Shown here in pieces: positions 32,020 to 40,358 of a DNA stretch of 64,000 nucleotides. This DNA comes from JAEZHK01 sp040768845 (GTDB lineage: Bacteria > Bacillota > Clostridia > Christensenellales > Aristaeellaceae): NCBI GenBank assembly GCA_040768845.1, contig JAXGME010000008.1:191973-255972 (forward strand), read 5' to 3'. Each line of letters opens with the position of its first letter. The stretch's first letter is position 1. The translations under genes were made by a program, and so were the position numbers. The notes beneath the pieces were generated by a model. That model had not been told where the DNA came from. It searched no databases and saw only the letters and a program-made list of their open reading frames with translations.

Positions 32020-32793
32020 TCAGGCCAGGAGCAGTTTGATGCCCTTTTCCAGGATGAAGTCCTGATAGTGCGGGGGGATCTTCGAATCGGTGACGATGAT
32101 GTCGACGCTGGAGATGTTTGTCAGGTAGGACTGGCACACGCGGCCGAATTTCGATGAATCGATGAGCAGGATCTTTGTAAGGCTTGATTCGATCGCCGCC
32201 CGCTTCATGCCCGTCTCGTAGGAGAGGGGGCAGGTGATCCCCAGGGTTTCGTGAAAACCGCCGGCCGTGAGAAAGAGTTTGCTCGCCCGCGAATTGCGCA
32301 GAAGGCTGATGCCTTCCGGGCCTTCAAACATCTGGGCTTCGGGGTGGTAGGCGCCCCCGCCGACGATGAGCTTGCAGGACGGCTTTGTAATGAGTTCCTG
32401 AATGACGTTCAGGGCCCAGCAGATGATCGTGCAATTCGTATCCTTGGGAATCGCCTGGGCGAAACAGAAGGCGGTGGACCCGGAGTCGAGCATGAACGTA
32501 TCGTTTGGGTTCAAAAGGGACGCGGCCTTTATGCCGATTCGGATTTTTTCTTCGATGTAAACCTCTTCCTGGGTTTGAAGGATGTAGGAAGGCGCCCCGG
32601 TGTCCTGCGCCTGGTTGTAAATTGCCCCGCCGCGAATCAACTTCACAACATTTTGTGAAGCCAGAGTATCGAGATCGCGCCGGATCGTCATGGTGGAAAC
32701 GCCCATGGAATCCGACAGAGCCTTGTAGGTAACAACCGTATTGGCCTGAGCGAGCGCCAGAATTTGGCTCAGCCTGTCTTCTTTCTTTCCCAT
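32020..32793 (-). CDS. DeoR/GlpR-family sugar operon regulator
   Basis: 257 residues. N-terminal winged helix of the DeoR type (ILALAQANTVVTYKALSDSM, VSTMTIRRDLDTLASQNVVK, RGGAIY) and a C-terminal sugar-phosphate sensor domain (RIGIKAASLLNPNDTFMLDS, SKLFLTAGGFHETLGITCPL, KILLIDSSKFG). Such regulators repress sugar genes until a sugar phosphate binds. It diverges from the dehydrogenase-aldolase operon, and an inverted repeat next to that promoter is its likely operator. Confidence 0.85.
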   Translation of the reverse strand: MGKKEDRLSQILALAQANTVVTYKALSDSMGVSTMTIRRDLDTLASQNVVKLIRGGAIYNQAQDTGAPSYILQTQEEVYIEEKIRIGIKAASLLNPNDTFMLDSGSTAFCFAQAIPKDTNCTIICWALNVIQELITKPSCKLIVGGGAYHPEAQMFEGPEGISLLRNSRASKLFLTAGGFHETLGITCPLSYETGMKRAAIESSLTKILLIDSSKFGRVCQSYLTNISSVDIIVTDSKIPPHYQDFILEKGIKLLLA

Positions 32794-32989
32794 AAAAGTG
32801 TCAAAACCGCTCCGTCTTTGCAAAATTCATTGAAATTGTAACATTCCGCCCCAGGCTTGTCAAGGAAAAACATCACAAAGCCTCGGCCGCCGCCGGGCTT
32901 TCGATCCCGTACGGAGAGGCGCCGTCCCCGCCGCGCTCCGGAACGCGCCCGCGTTCTCCGGGGAGCGGGCCCGCTCCCCCCTCCGTTAG

Positions 32990-33045
32990 AATGTTACGAA
33001 ATTAACATTATTGCTATTGACTTGTCCTATATTTCACGTTATAAT
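32990..33045 (+). promoter_or_regulatory. Operator and promoter of the dehydrogenase-aldolase operon
   Basis: Promoter TTGACT-N17-TATAAT at 33017-33045. Seven bp upstream is an inverted repeat AATGTTA-N6-TAACATT (32990-33009), a plausible DeoR-type site. A half-site (GTAACATT) recurs near 32840 by the regulator's own start. The rest of 32794-32989 is GC-rich and holds no gene. Confidence 0.65.
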
Positions 33046-33109
33046 GATAAATGATAGAACATATTCCATTATGTTGTGCGTCCGAGACTTTATTTTGGGA
33101 GGTAATCCG

Positions 33110-33865
33110 ATGAGAGCTGACAGATTTACCAACAAGGTCGCGTTCGTAACCGGGGCCGGACAGGGCATGGGCCAGCAGTTTGCCCTGGATTTGGCGGCGG
33201 AAGGCGCCAAGGTCGTCATTTCCGACATCAGCGTGCCGGCGCTTGAGGAAACGGAAGGCATGCTGAAGGAAAAGGGCGCGGACTTTCTTTCGCTGGTTTG
33301 CGATGTCTCCCAATACGATCAGGTCGAGGCGGCCTTTGAAAAAACCGTCGCCAAGTACGGCAGGGTTGACATCCTCATCAATAACGCGGGCATCTTGAAA
33401 AGCGCGACGATTGAAGATACGTCCCTTGAGCTCATCGATCTCACCATTGACGTCAACATCAAGGGCGTGCTGTACTGCATCAAGGTGGCCACGCCCTACA
33501 TGAAGAAGCAGGGCTATGGGAAGATCGTCAACCTCGCCTCGATCACCGGGAAAAACGGCGACAACAGCACGACGTTTGTGTATGGCGCTTCCAAGGGCGC
33601 CGTCATCACGCTGACCAGATCCGTTGCCAGGCAGCTGGGGCCCTTCGGAATCACCTGCAACGCGCTGGCGCCCCACGCCGTCATGACGAAGATGATGGCG
33701 TACTGGGATGAGTCGAAGAAAAAGGCGATGGCGGACAAGATTCCCGTGCGGCGGCTCAGCACGATCCAGGATGTTTCCAACCTCGCGCTCTTCCTGGCTT
33801 CCGATGAATCGGCGTTCATCACGGGCGAAACCGTCAACATTAACGGCGGCTACTACATGGATTGA
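33110..33865 (+). CDS. Short-chain dehydrogenase/reductase (sugar alcohol or sugar dehydrogenase)
   Basis: 251 residues. NAD(P)-binding TGAGQGMGQQ, NNAG motif (ILINNAGILKSA), catalytic Ser (NLASITGKNG) and YxxxK (YGASKGAVITL), and the C-terminal FITGETVNINGGYYMD. Strong GGGAGGT site. First gene of a two-gene operon with an aldolase. It probably oxidises a polyol or sugar of the locus; the substrate is not readable. Confidence 0.85.
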   Translation: MRADRFTNKVAFVTGAGQGMGQQFALDLAAEGAKVVISDISVPALEETEGMLKEKGADFLSLVCDVSQYDQVEAAFEKTVAKYGRVDILINNAGILKSATIEDTSLELIDLTIDVNIKGVLYCIKVATPYMKKQGYGKIVNLASITGKNGDNSTTFVYGASKGAVITLTRSVARQLGPFGITCNALAPHAVMTKMMAYWDESKKKAMADKIPVRRLSTIQDVSNLALFLASDESAFITGETVNINGGYYMD

Positions 33866-33877
33866 TGGGGGAACAAA

Positions 33878-34573
33878 ATGGAAAATTTGATGAAACCGCT
33901 CACGGAAAGGGAAATTGACAGCCTGTCGAAGGCGGACCTCGCGCGGTTTATCGACCACACGATGCTCAAGGCCAACGCCGTCACCACGGATATTGAAAAG
34001 CTCTGCAACGAGGCAAAGCGCTACGGGTTCTGCTCCGTGTGCGTGAATTCCTGCCGGGTGCCGCTCGCCGCCAACGCGCTCCGGGGCACCGGGATCGGCG
34101 TTTGCACGGTCGTGGGGTTTCCCCTTGGCGCAATGTCCAGCGCCTCGAAGGCCTTCGAGGCTTCGGAGGCCGTAGCGAACGGAGCGACGGAAGTCGACAT
34201 GGTGCTCAACGTGGGTGCGCTGAAGGCCGGCGAAACGGACGATGTCTACCGCGACATCAAGGCGGTGCGCGAGGCCACGAAGGGCAAGGCGCTTTTGAAG
34301 GTAATCATCGAAACCTGCCTTTTGTCCGATGAGGAAAAAGTGATGGCCTGCCGGGTTTCCGTGAAGGCCGGGGCGGACTTCGTCAAGACGTCCACGGGCT
34401 TCTCGACCGCCGGCGCCAAGGTGGAGGATATCGCCCTCATGCGCAGGACCGTCGGGCCCGATGTCGGCGTCAAGGCTTCGGGCGGAATCAGAACCGCCGA
34501 GGATGCCGTCGCGATGCTTCGCGCGGGCGCCACCCGAATTGGCTGTGGCGCGGGGGTTGCCATCATCGCCTGA
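33878..34573 (+). CDS. deoC: Deoxyribose-phosphate aldolase
   Basis: 231 residues with the class I aldolase features of DeoC: FIDHTMLKANAVTTDIEKLC, VCTVVGFPLGAMSSASKAFE, EVDMVLNVGALKAG, Schiff-base lysine in DFVKTSTGFSTAGA and the proton-relay lysine in VGVKASGGIRTAEDA. It splits 2-deoxyribose 5-phosphate into glyceraldehyde 3-phosphate and acetaldehyde. No deoxynucleoside genes are nearby. In this setting it may serve a related sugar phosphate. Confidence 0.9.
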   Translation: MENLMKPLTEREIDSLSKADLARFIDHTMLKANAVTTDIEKLCNEAKRYGFCSVCVNSCRVPLAANALRGTGIGVCTVVGFPLGAMSSASKAFEASEAVANGATEVDMVLNVGALKAGETDDVYRDIKAVREATKGKALLKVIIETCLLSDEEKVMACRVSVKAGADFVKTSTGFSTAGAKVEDIALMRRTVGPDVGVKASGGIRTAEDAVAMLRAGATRIGCGAGVAIIA

Positions 34574-34594
34574 TTGCGCGGGTTATCCGTCGTT

Positions 34595-34627
34595 CATGCC
34601 TCCGCGGTTTTCGCGGAGGCATGTTTT
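34595..34627 (+). terminator. Intrinsic terminator after deoC
   Basis: 12-bp perfect stem CATGCCTCCGCG / CGCGGAGGCATG with a 5-nt loop, followed by TTTT. Confidence 0.75.
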
Positions 34628-34654
34628 CCGGAAAAACGCCCCTTCGCGCGAAAA

Positions 34655-34921
34655 GGCCCGGCCATCCTAGGCGGATGGCCGGGCCGCAGACCATCCCAAA
34701 AGTCCCTGGCAGACTTCAATCGTTCCCGGTGGCACGTACGTCGGGAACGGTTTCTCCCCCCAGTGCGCACACCGGGGGGAGAAACAGCACCATACGTCAG
34801 CACACCGCCCGGAAATGCGTGAGCATTTCAGGTGTGCGCAGGCTTTCTCCTTCGCATCAAAAAACCTCGCAGGGTTTTTTGATGCTTTGAGGCCCGGCCA
34901 TCCTAGGCGGATGGCCGGGCC
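34655..34921. repeat. Array of perfect hairpins bounded by two identical 31-nt hairpins
   Basis: Six hairpins in about 267 bp. The first (34655-34685) and last (34891-34921) are identical: arms GGCCCGGCCATCC and complement with loop TAGGC. Between them are CGTTCCCG stem 34721-34749, TTTCTCCCCCC stem 34751-34784, a nested double stem (GCACACC outside GAAATGC) 34800-34837, and GCATCAAAAAACC stem 34854-34885. There is no open frame of note. It is too rich in perfect arms for an ordinary terminator region. Confidence 0.85.
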
Positions 34922-34938
34922 GGGGGAAGCGCCTTTTG

Positions 34939-36597
34939 TCAAGCGCTTTGCTGTTCCTTTATGGCGAGCAGTTCCTTCATCACGCCGAAGAGATTGCTTG
35001 AAACCGGGGTGCCAAAGCCGTCGTGAAGCTGGCGGTAGAGGGCGTACAGCCTTTCATAGACGGCCACATTTTCCGGAATGGGCCGGTAGTACGCATCCAT
35101 GACGTTTGTCATGCGGTCCTCGGCCTGTTCAAAGCCCGGATAGACGCCCGCGTTTACGGCCGCCGCGATCGCGCCGCCCAGCGCGCAGGTTTCGGCGTTC
35201 TTCGAAACGTAGAGATCCTTGTTGAGCACATCCGCATAGATCTGCATGAAAACCCCGTCCTTCCGGGGGATTCCGCCGCAGGCGACCACCTTGTCAATCC
35301 GCAGCCCGCCTTCCTCCATCCTGTCGTGGATGACCCGGGCGCCGAAGGCGGTCCCTTCGATCAGGGCGCGATAGATTTCCGCGGCGCTCGTTTGCAGGGT
35401 CAAGCCGATGATCAGGCCCGTCAGGCGCTGATCGACGAGGATCGTCCGGTTGCCGTTGTTCCAGTCGAGGGACAAAAGCCCGCTCTGTCCGGGGCGGAGG
35501 CGGGAAGCCTCTTCGGAGAGCTGCCGGTGCGACTTGCCGCTCGGCGCCACGTACTTCACAAACCAGTTCAGAATATCGCCCACCGCACTTTGTCCGGCCT
35601 CTATGCCGTAGTAGCCGGGGAGGATCGAGTCGTGGACGATGCCGGCCATGCCCTTGATGCTCGGCCGTTTTCCCGCCTTCTTCAGCACGTACAGATCGCA
35701 CGTGGAGGTTCCGATGGTCTTGACGAGAATGCCCGGCCTGATGCCCGCGCCGATGCCGCCGAAGTGGGCATCAAACGCCGATACGCTGACGACGATGCCC
35801 GAGGGCAGACCCATGCGCTCCGCCCACTCGCGGCAAAGCCTGCCCGCCGGGGCGGATACGTCGCGCACCATGCGTTCGTTCAGCGTATGAAGAACCTTTA
35901 CAAGCCTGGGGTCCAGGGCGCGGATGAAGTTCTCCGACGGAAAGCCGCCCCATTCGGGGTTAAACAGCGCCTTGTGCGATGCGGCGCATATGCCGCGCAC
36001 CGCGTCGTCGATGCACCCTCCGCCCGTGAGGAGGTATACGAGCCAGTCGGCCACCTCGATCCACGTATAGGCCGCGTCATACACCGCGGGGTCGCTTCGG
36101 AGACAGCGCAGAACCTTCGCCCAATACCATTCCGAGGAATATGCGCCGCCGACCATGTCCACGTATTCGGGGTTCACGGCATGCGCCAGCTTTGTGATGG
36201 TTTCGGCCTCGGCGGTGGCGCTGTGATCCTTCCAAAGCCAGATCGCCGCGTTGGGATTGTCCGCGAATTCCGCTTCCGCGCAGAGGGGAACCCCCATCTT
36301 CGAGACCGGGAGCACCGTGGAGCCGGTCGTGTCGATCCCGATGCCGACGATCTGGCTTGCGTCAAAGCCCTCCCCCGCGGCCTCGACGGCGAGTCTGACG
36401 GAGCGCTCCATGCCCTTGAGATAGTCGTCGGGGTTCTGGCGCACGACGTGGGGATTCGCCTTGTCCAGATAACTGCCGTCCACGCCGTGTTCGTATGCGT
36501 AGACCCCGGAGGCGAGTTCGCGCCCGTTTGCGGTATCGACCACCGCCGCCCGGACGGATGCCGAGCCATAATCGACACCAATGACGTACTTTCCCAT
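34939..36597 (-). CDS. Ribulokinase-like FGGY carbohydrate kinase
   Basis: 552 residues, full FGGY length, closest in pattern to ribulokinase (AraB type): YVIGVDYGSASVRAAVVDTA, VGIGIDTTGSTVLPV, NPNAAIWLWKDHSATAEAE, ATP-site GTSTCDLY, and GLLSLDWNNGNRTILVDQRL, ALIEGTAFGARVIHDRM, VACGGIPRKDG. It phosphorylates a ketose or polyol taken up by the cell. First gene of a minus-strand group with a dehydrogenase and an isomerase, opposite the ABC transporter. Exact substrate (ribulose, xylulose, a tetrulose or a polyol) is not determined. Confidence 0.85.
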   Translation of the reverse strand: MGKYVIGVDYGSASVRAAVVDTANGRELASGVYAYEHGVDGSYLDKANPHVVRQNPDDYLKGMERSVRLAVEAAGEGFDASQIVGIGIDTTGSTVLPVSKMGVPLCAEAEFADNPNAAIWLWKDHSATAEAETITKLAHAVNPEYVDMVGGAYSSEWYWAKVLRCLRSDPAVYDAAYTWIEVADWLVYLLTGGGCIDDAVRGICAASHKALFNPEWGGFPSENFIRALDPRLVKVLHTLNERMVRDVSAPAGRLCREWAERMGLPSGIVVSVSAFDAHFGGIGAGIRPGILVKTIGTSTCDLYVLKKAGKRPSIKGMAGIVHDSILPGYYGIEAGQSAVGDILNWFVKYVAPSGKSHRQLSEEASRLRPGQSGLLSLDWNNGNRTILVDQRLTGLIIGLTLQTSAAEIYRALIEGTAFGARVIHDRMEEGGLRIDKVVACGGIPRKDGVFMQIYADVLNKDLYVSKNAETCALGGAIAAAVNAGVYPGFEQAEDRMTNVMDAYYRPIPENVAVYERLYALYRQLHDGFGTPVSSNLFGVMKELLAIKEQQSA

Positions 36598-36655
36598 TTT
36601 GAGCTCCTTTCCTCCGATTGCTGACGGGCCCGCACGTCCGGGTAAGCCGGACGCA

Positions 36656-37711
36656 CTACTTCCGGAGCACCTGCCGGTTGGCGACGAACCCCGGGGTTTC
36701 GCCGCGCAAAAGCTTCAGGGCCTGTTTTCTCATCAGGTTCGGCGCGTTCCAATAGGACGCCCGCGTATCGCCCGCCCGGTGGTTGGACAGCGTCAGGTTG
36801 TCCAGGCGGATCAGCTCGCTGTCGGCGGGGAGCGGCTCCGCATCGAACACATCGACCGCGGCGCCCTGAATGGCGTTGTCCTTCAGGGTGCGGATCAGCG
36901 CGTCGGTGTCCACAAGGCCCGAGCGGGCGGTGTTGATCAGATAGGCCGTCTTTTTCATCAGCGCAAATTCCTTTTCGCCGATCATCTTCTCGGTCTGCTT
37001 CGTCAGCCTGACGTGCAGGGAAATGATGTCCGCCTCCCGGATCAGGTCTTCGAGCTTCATCGGGCGGAAGCCCGCCCGGCGGATCACATCGTCCGGCACA
37101 AACGGATCTGAAACCAGAATGGTCGTATCGAAGCTCCTGAGCTTTTCGCAGACGAGCTGCCCGTTCTGGCCAAAGCCCACGATCCCGATCTTCAGCTCCG
37201 TCAGCTCCGGGATGAAGCCGGAGTTTGGATAAAACTCCCGCCACTTCCCCTCCCTGAGCGCGAGGTGGGAGCGGGCGATGTTTCTGGTTTCCGCAAGCAT
37301 CATGCCCACCGTGTATTCGGCCACGGCGTTGGAATTGTGGTGCGGGGTATGGATCACGGGAATCCCGCGCCTTGTCGCTTCCTCGAGGTCGATATTTTCA
37401 AGGCCGCCGCGCGCCGAGACGATGAGCTTCAGGTTTTTTGCCCTTTGGATGACCTCCTTGCACACCGGGCAAATGTGGACGACGAGCACGTCCGCGTCCT
37501 CGATCATCGCGGGCATGTCTTCCGGGCAGGGGACGCCGGACGGCCCGTTCAGCTCAAGCTGCCGCCAGACGTTCCGGATGTCCGCCCTCGTCTTCACCAC
37601 AAAATCAAGCTTATCATAGGAAGAGATGTACTCCTCCATGCCGTCTCCGTGGAAAAAGCCCTCCAGGATGTCGGTCGGGAGCAGGTAATCGCCAATGACA
37701 AGACCCTTCAT
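36656..37711 (-). CDS. D-isomer-specific 2-hydroxyacid dehydrogenase
   Basis: About 351 residues; ATG 37711 fits the GGAGGG site better than 37717. NAD-binding KIGIVGFGQNGQLVCEKL, substrate Arg region INTARSGLVDTDALI, Glu in AVDVFDAEPLP and catalytic His in LSNHRAGDTRASY. The family includes phosphoglycerate and glyoxylate/hydroxypyruvate reductases. In the locus it may reduce or oxidise an acid intermediate of the sugar pathway. Confidence 0.8.
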   Translation of the reverse strand: MKGLVIGDYLLPTDILEGFFHGDGMEEYISSYDKLDFVVKTRADIRNVWRQLELNGPSGVPCPEDMPAMIEDADVLVVHICPVCKEVIQRAKNLKLIVSARGGLENIDLEEATRRGIPVIHTPHHNSNAVAEYTVGMMLAETRNIARSHLALREGKWREFYPNSGFIPELTELKIGIVGFGQNGQLVCEKLRSFDTTILVSDPFVPDDVIRRAGFRPMKLEDLIREADIISLHVRLTKQTEKMIGEKEFALMKKTAYLINTARSGLVDTDALIRTLKDNAIQGAAVDVFDAEPLPADSELIRLDNLTLSNHRAGDTRASYWNAPNLMRKQALKLLRGETPGFVANRQVLRK

Positions 37712-37726
37712 AAACATACCCTCCGT

Positions 37727-38938
37727 TTATTTTTCCGCTTCGTCCAGCCTTGCAACCGCATCGTCCAGCGTCATTCCGTCCTCCGGGATATACCGCTTCC
37801 AGCAGGCCACCGTCTCCTTCAGATCCTCGAGGGCGTCGTGCGGATAGGACACGTTGGAAATGAAGATTTCAAAGGCGAGCGTCACATGGTCCGCCTTGGG
37901 GGGCATGCCGTCCTCCGCCGGGGCGTCAAAGCTCTCCTTCAGGGTCCGGAGAAGCCGGGCGGGCGCAATGATCCCGTTTTTGTTCGTCTCCTTCGTGAAG
38001 GGCGCGTGGGACGACTTGACACCGTCCGTCTGCTGCATGTGCATGATGGGCGAATACGCGCCCATCGAACGGACCCATTCATAAGGGTCGTCGTCCTTCC
38101 CGCTGAACGAGAACATGTAGGGATGGCTGTCCCTCAGCGCGCTGACCGCGTCCCGGGCAAAGGCGGCGTCCGTCTTTTCCGGCCGCTTCGCCTGCTCGTA
38201 CACCTTCCGGTACATGCAATCCGGCCCGAGCCAGATGTCCCTTGTGCGGCCCTGGCCGCGCACCTGGGCCACCGCTTGCGCCACCGCCTCGGCGGAAGGC
38301 ATGCGAAAGCGCCTTTGCCCGACCATGTGGCCGACGTCGTTGGCGATGTAAAACGGCCTGCCGCCGATTTTGTAGATATCCCGGAGCATCCGACGGGCGG
38401 ATTCAATGGTAAAGGGCGGCTGATAGGGCGCGTACATCTGCTCGCAGCACAGGTTCACGCGGTTGTGCGCCCAGGCATACCGGGCAAGCTGCGCAAAGCA
38501 TTCGTTGGCCCGCCCGACGGCCGCCCCGTACTTTTCCGGGGAACCCAGATCCTCCTCGCTGATGGCGTGGAAGGAAAACCCGATGTCGGCGCCCAGCTGA
38601 CCCGCCTTGCAGATGAGGGGCTTGAACCAGTCCTCCACAAGCTTGTTCCGCACCCTCGCATCGGGGTGGGCCAGCCCCGCGGTTCTGTAGGTCTGGTAGC
38701 CGGTAAAGAAGGAACGCACGCGGATGCCGTGCGCCGTCTCAAGGGCCTTGACCTCCTCCACCCAGTCGTCCAGATAGGACGCCGGAAGGAAGAGCGGGTC
38801 CACCTCGTTGTCGGTGCTGGCCTCAATGCTGGTGGCGCCCATCGCCTTGATCACCTGAAACCATTGGGCGGGCGTAATCCAGCGCTTGATCGCAAAGCAG
38901 TTGTCCATCGCAAGATAGAGCTTTGGTGAATGTGACAT
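37727..38938 (-). CDS. Xylose isomerase-like TIM-barrel protein (sugar isomerase/epimerase)
   Basis: 403 residues. The barrel pattern includes LAMDNCFAIKRWITPAQWFQ, ATSIEASTDNEVDPLFLPAS, GADIGFSFHAISEEDLGSPE, VNLCCEQMYAPYQPPF, YIANDVGHMVGQRRF and DVTHMQQTDG-like IMHMQQTDGVKSSHAPF. The acidic and His residues in these strands suit a metal-dependent sugar or sugar-phosphate isomerase (AP_endonuc_2 fold). It is the first gene after a minus-strand promoter and likely acts before the kinase. Substrate unknown. Confidence 0.7.
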   Translation of the reverse strand: MSHSPKLYLAMDNCFAIKRWITPAQWFQVIKAMGATSIEASTDNEVDPLFLPASYLDDWVEEVKALETAHGIRVRSFFTGYQTYRTAGLAHPDARVRNKLVEDWFKPLICKAGQLGADIGFSFHAISEEDLGSPEKYGAAVGRANECFAQLARYAWAHNRVNLCCEQMYAPYQPPFTIESARRMLRDIYKIGGRPFYIANDVGHMVGQRRFRMPSAEAVAQAVAQVRGQGRTRDIWLGPDCMYRKVYEQAKRPEKTDAAFARDAVSALRDSHPYMFSFSGKDDDPYEWVRSMGAYSPIMHMQQTDGVKSSHAPFTKETNKNGIIAPARLLRTLKESFDAPAEDGMPPKADHVTLAFEIFISNVSYPHDALEDLKETVACWKRYIPEDGMTLDDAVARLDEAEK

Positions 38939-38973
38939 ACGGCCTCCCGGATCATTGTTATTTCTAACTCCAT

Positions 38974-39079
38974 ATTCTATACGCGGCGCGGCCCCATCGT
39001 CAACATGAAAACTGTGACTTATTTGTTAATAGTGCTCTTTTTTGGCCAAATTCCTCTCAATTTTCATTATAAAATGAAA
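38974..39079. promoter_or_regulatory. Divergent control region: minus promoter and inverted repeat
   Basis: Minus strand TTGACG-N18-TAGAAT (39003-38974) ahead of the isomerase gene. An inverted repeat TTTCAT-N6-ATGAAA (39062-39079) lies toward the plus operon and may be an operator. A weaker TTGACA at 39240-39245 could serve the plus operon. The remainder of 38939-39304 shows no convincing gene. Confidence 0.5.
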
Positions 39080-39304
39080 TATTACGAACAACGCTGGCTG
39101 GCGCAGCCCATATTTTCCCTTCTGAAGCCCGAGAAAACAAGCTGTGTGCAGTTTTTTCGCCAGGCTTCTTCATATTTCCCGCGAGGAATTGCGGAAATTG
39201 GCGCCAAGATACGCGCCGATAATTTGTACAAAACGCCCATTGACAGATTATTCACGATGATTCATCATTATTATGTGATTTAAATAACAAATGTGGAGGC
39301 AGAA

Positions 39305-40351
39305 ATGTTATCTTTTTCCTATGACGGTCCCGGAAAGCTTGCGTTGCGGGAAACAGAGGTTCCCAAGGCTTCGGAAACCAGCGCGGTCATCAAGGTAAAC
39401 GCCACATCCATTTGCGGCACGGACCTGAGAACCTACCGGTTCGGCTCCTCAAAGATTCACGGGCTTCCGCGGATCATCGGGCACGAGGCCGTGGGCACCA
39501 TCGTGGAGAAGGGCGGCCGCGTAAAGGGCTTTGAGGTCGGGGATCGCGTTCAGATCGCGCCGGCCATCGGCTGCGGACACTGTCCGTCCTGCAAAAAGGG
39601 AAAGACCAATCTCTGCAACAACCTCAAGACCATCGGCTTTGACTTTAGCGGAACCTTCGCGGAGTACATGGAGATTCCGGCCGAAGCCTTCGAGCAGGAC
39701 CACGTGACGCTGGTTCCCGAAAACCTCAAGTCGGTCGAGGCGGTGCTGGCGGAACCCATCGCGTGCGTCTACAACGCCCAGGAATACCTGCGCATCGGCC
39801 AGGGCGACACCGTGGCGATCTTCGGCTCCGGGTTCATCGGCACCATGCACGCAGAGCTCGCGTTCCGCAAGGGCGCGTCGAAGGTCTTCCTCATTGAAGT
39901 CAACGAAACCAGAATCAACACGGCCCGGGAAATTCATCCCGCGCTGATCGCGATCAATTCCAACAAGGAGGACTTCCGGCGGATCGTTCTGGACAATACG
40001 GACGGAGAAGGCGTTGACGTGGCGATCGTCGCCTGCTCCGTCGGCCCCGCCCAGACCAACGCCATGAGCATCATCGGGAAGGCGGGGCGCGTCAGCCTGT
40101 TTGGCGGGCTTCCAGGGGAAAGCACCTGCTTTATCGACAGCAACATCATCCACTACAAGGAAGTTGGCGTGTTCGGGTGCCACGCCTCCACGGTCGCGCA
40201 GAACAGAATGGTCCTGGAAATGATGAGCGAGGGGAAGCTGGATGTGTCCCCCTTCACAAAGCGGACATTCGCGCTGCGCGAGATCAACGAGGCGTTCCAG
40301 GCGATCAGCAACGAGACCATCCTCAAAGCAATCCTTGTGCCGGGGGAGTGA
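39305..40351 (+). CDS. Zinc-dependent alcohol/polyol dehydrogenase (MDR family)
   Basis: 348 residues, ATG 39305 with GGAGG 7 nt upstream. Catalytic zinc ligands Cys in ATSICGTDLRTYR and His-Glu in IIGHEAVGTIVEKGG; structural zinc cysteines in CGHCPSCKKGKTNLCNN; NAD site VAIFGSGFIGTMHAELA. Similar to sorbitol/threonine/galactitol-type dehydrogenases. It heads the transporter operon and probably oxidises the imported polyol or sugar. Confidence 0.85.
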   Translation: MLSFSYDGPGKLALRETEVPKASETSAVIKVNATSICGTDLRTYRFGSSKIHGLPRIIGHEAVGTIVEKGGRVKGFEVGDRVQIAPAIGCGHCPSCKKGKTNLCNNLKTIGFDFSGTFAEYMEIPAEAFEQDHVTLVPENLKSVEAVLAEPIACVYNAQEYLRIGQGDTVAIFGSGFIGTMHAELAFRKGASKVFLIEVNETRINTAREIHPALIAINSNKEDFRRIVLDNTDGEGVDVAIVACSVGPAQTNAMSIIGKAGRVSLFGGLPGESTCFIDSNIIHYKEVGVFGCHASTVAQNRMVLEMMSEGKLDVSPFTKRTFALREINEAFQAISNETILKAILVPGE

Positions 40352-40358
40352 CGAAGCC

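Noticed and set aside
34655..34921. CRISPR-like array
   Set aside because: Only the outer two hairpins are identical; the inner units differ in sequence and length, and there are no regular spacers or cas genes.
39005..39283. A 92-codon plus-strand frame between the divergent sugar operons
   Set aside because: No ribosome site or recognisable domain; it runs through the promoter/operator region and is AT-rich by chance.
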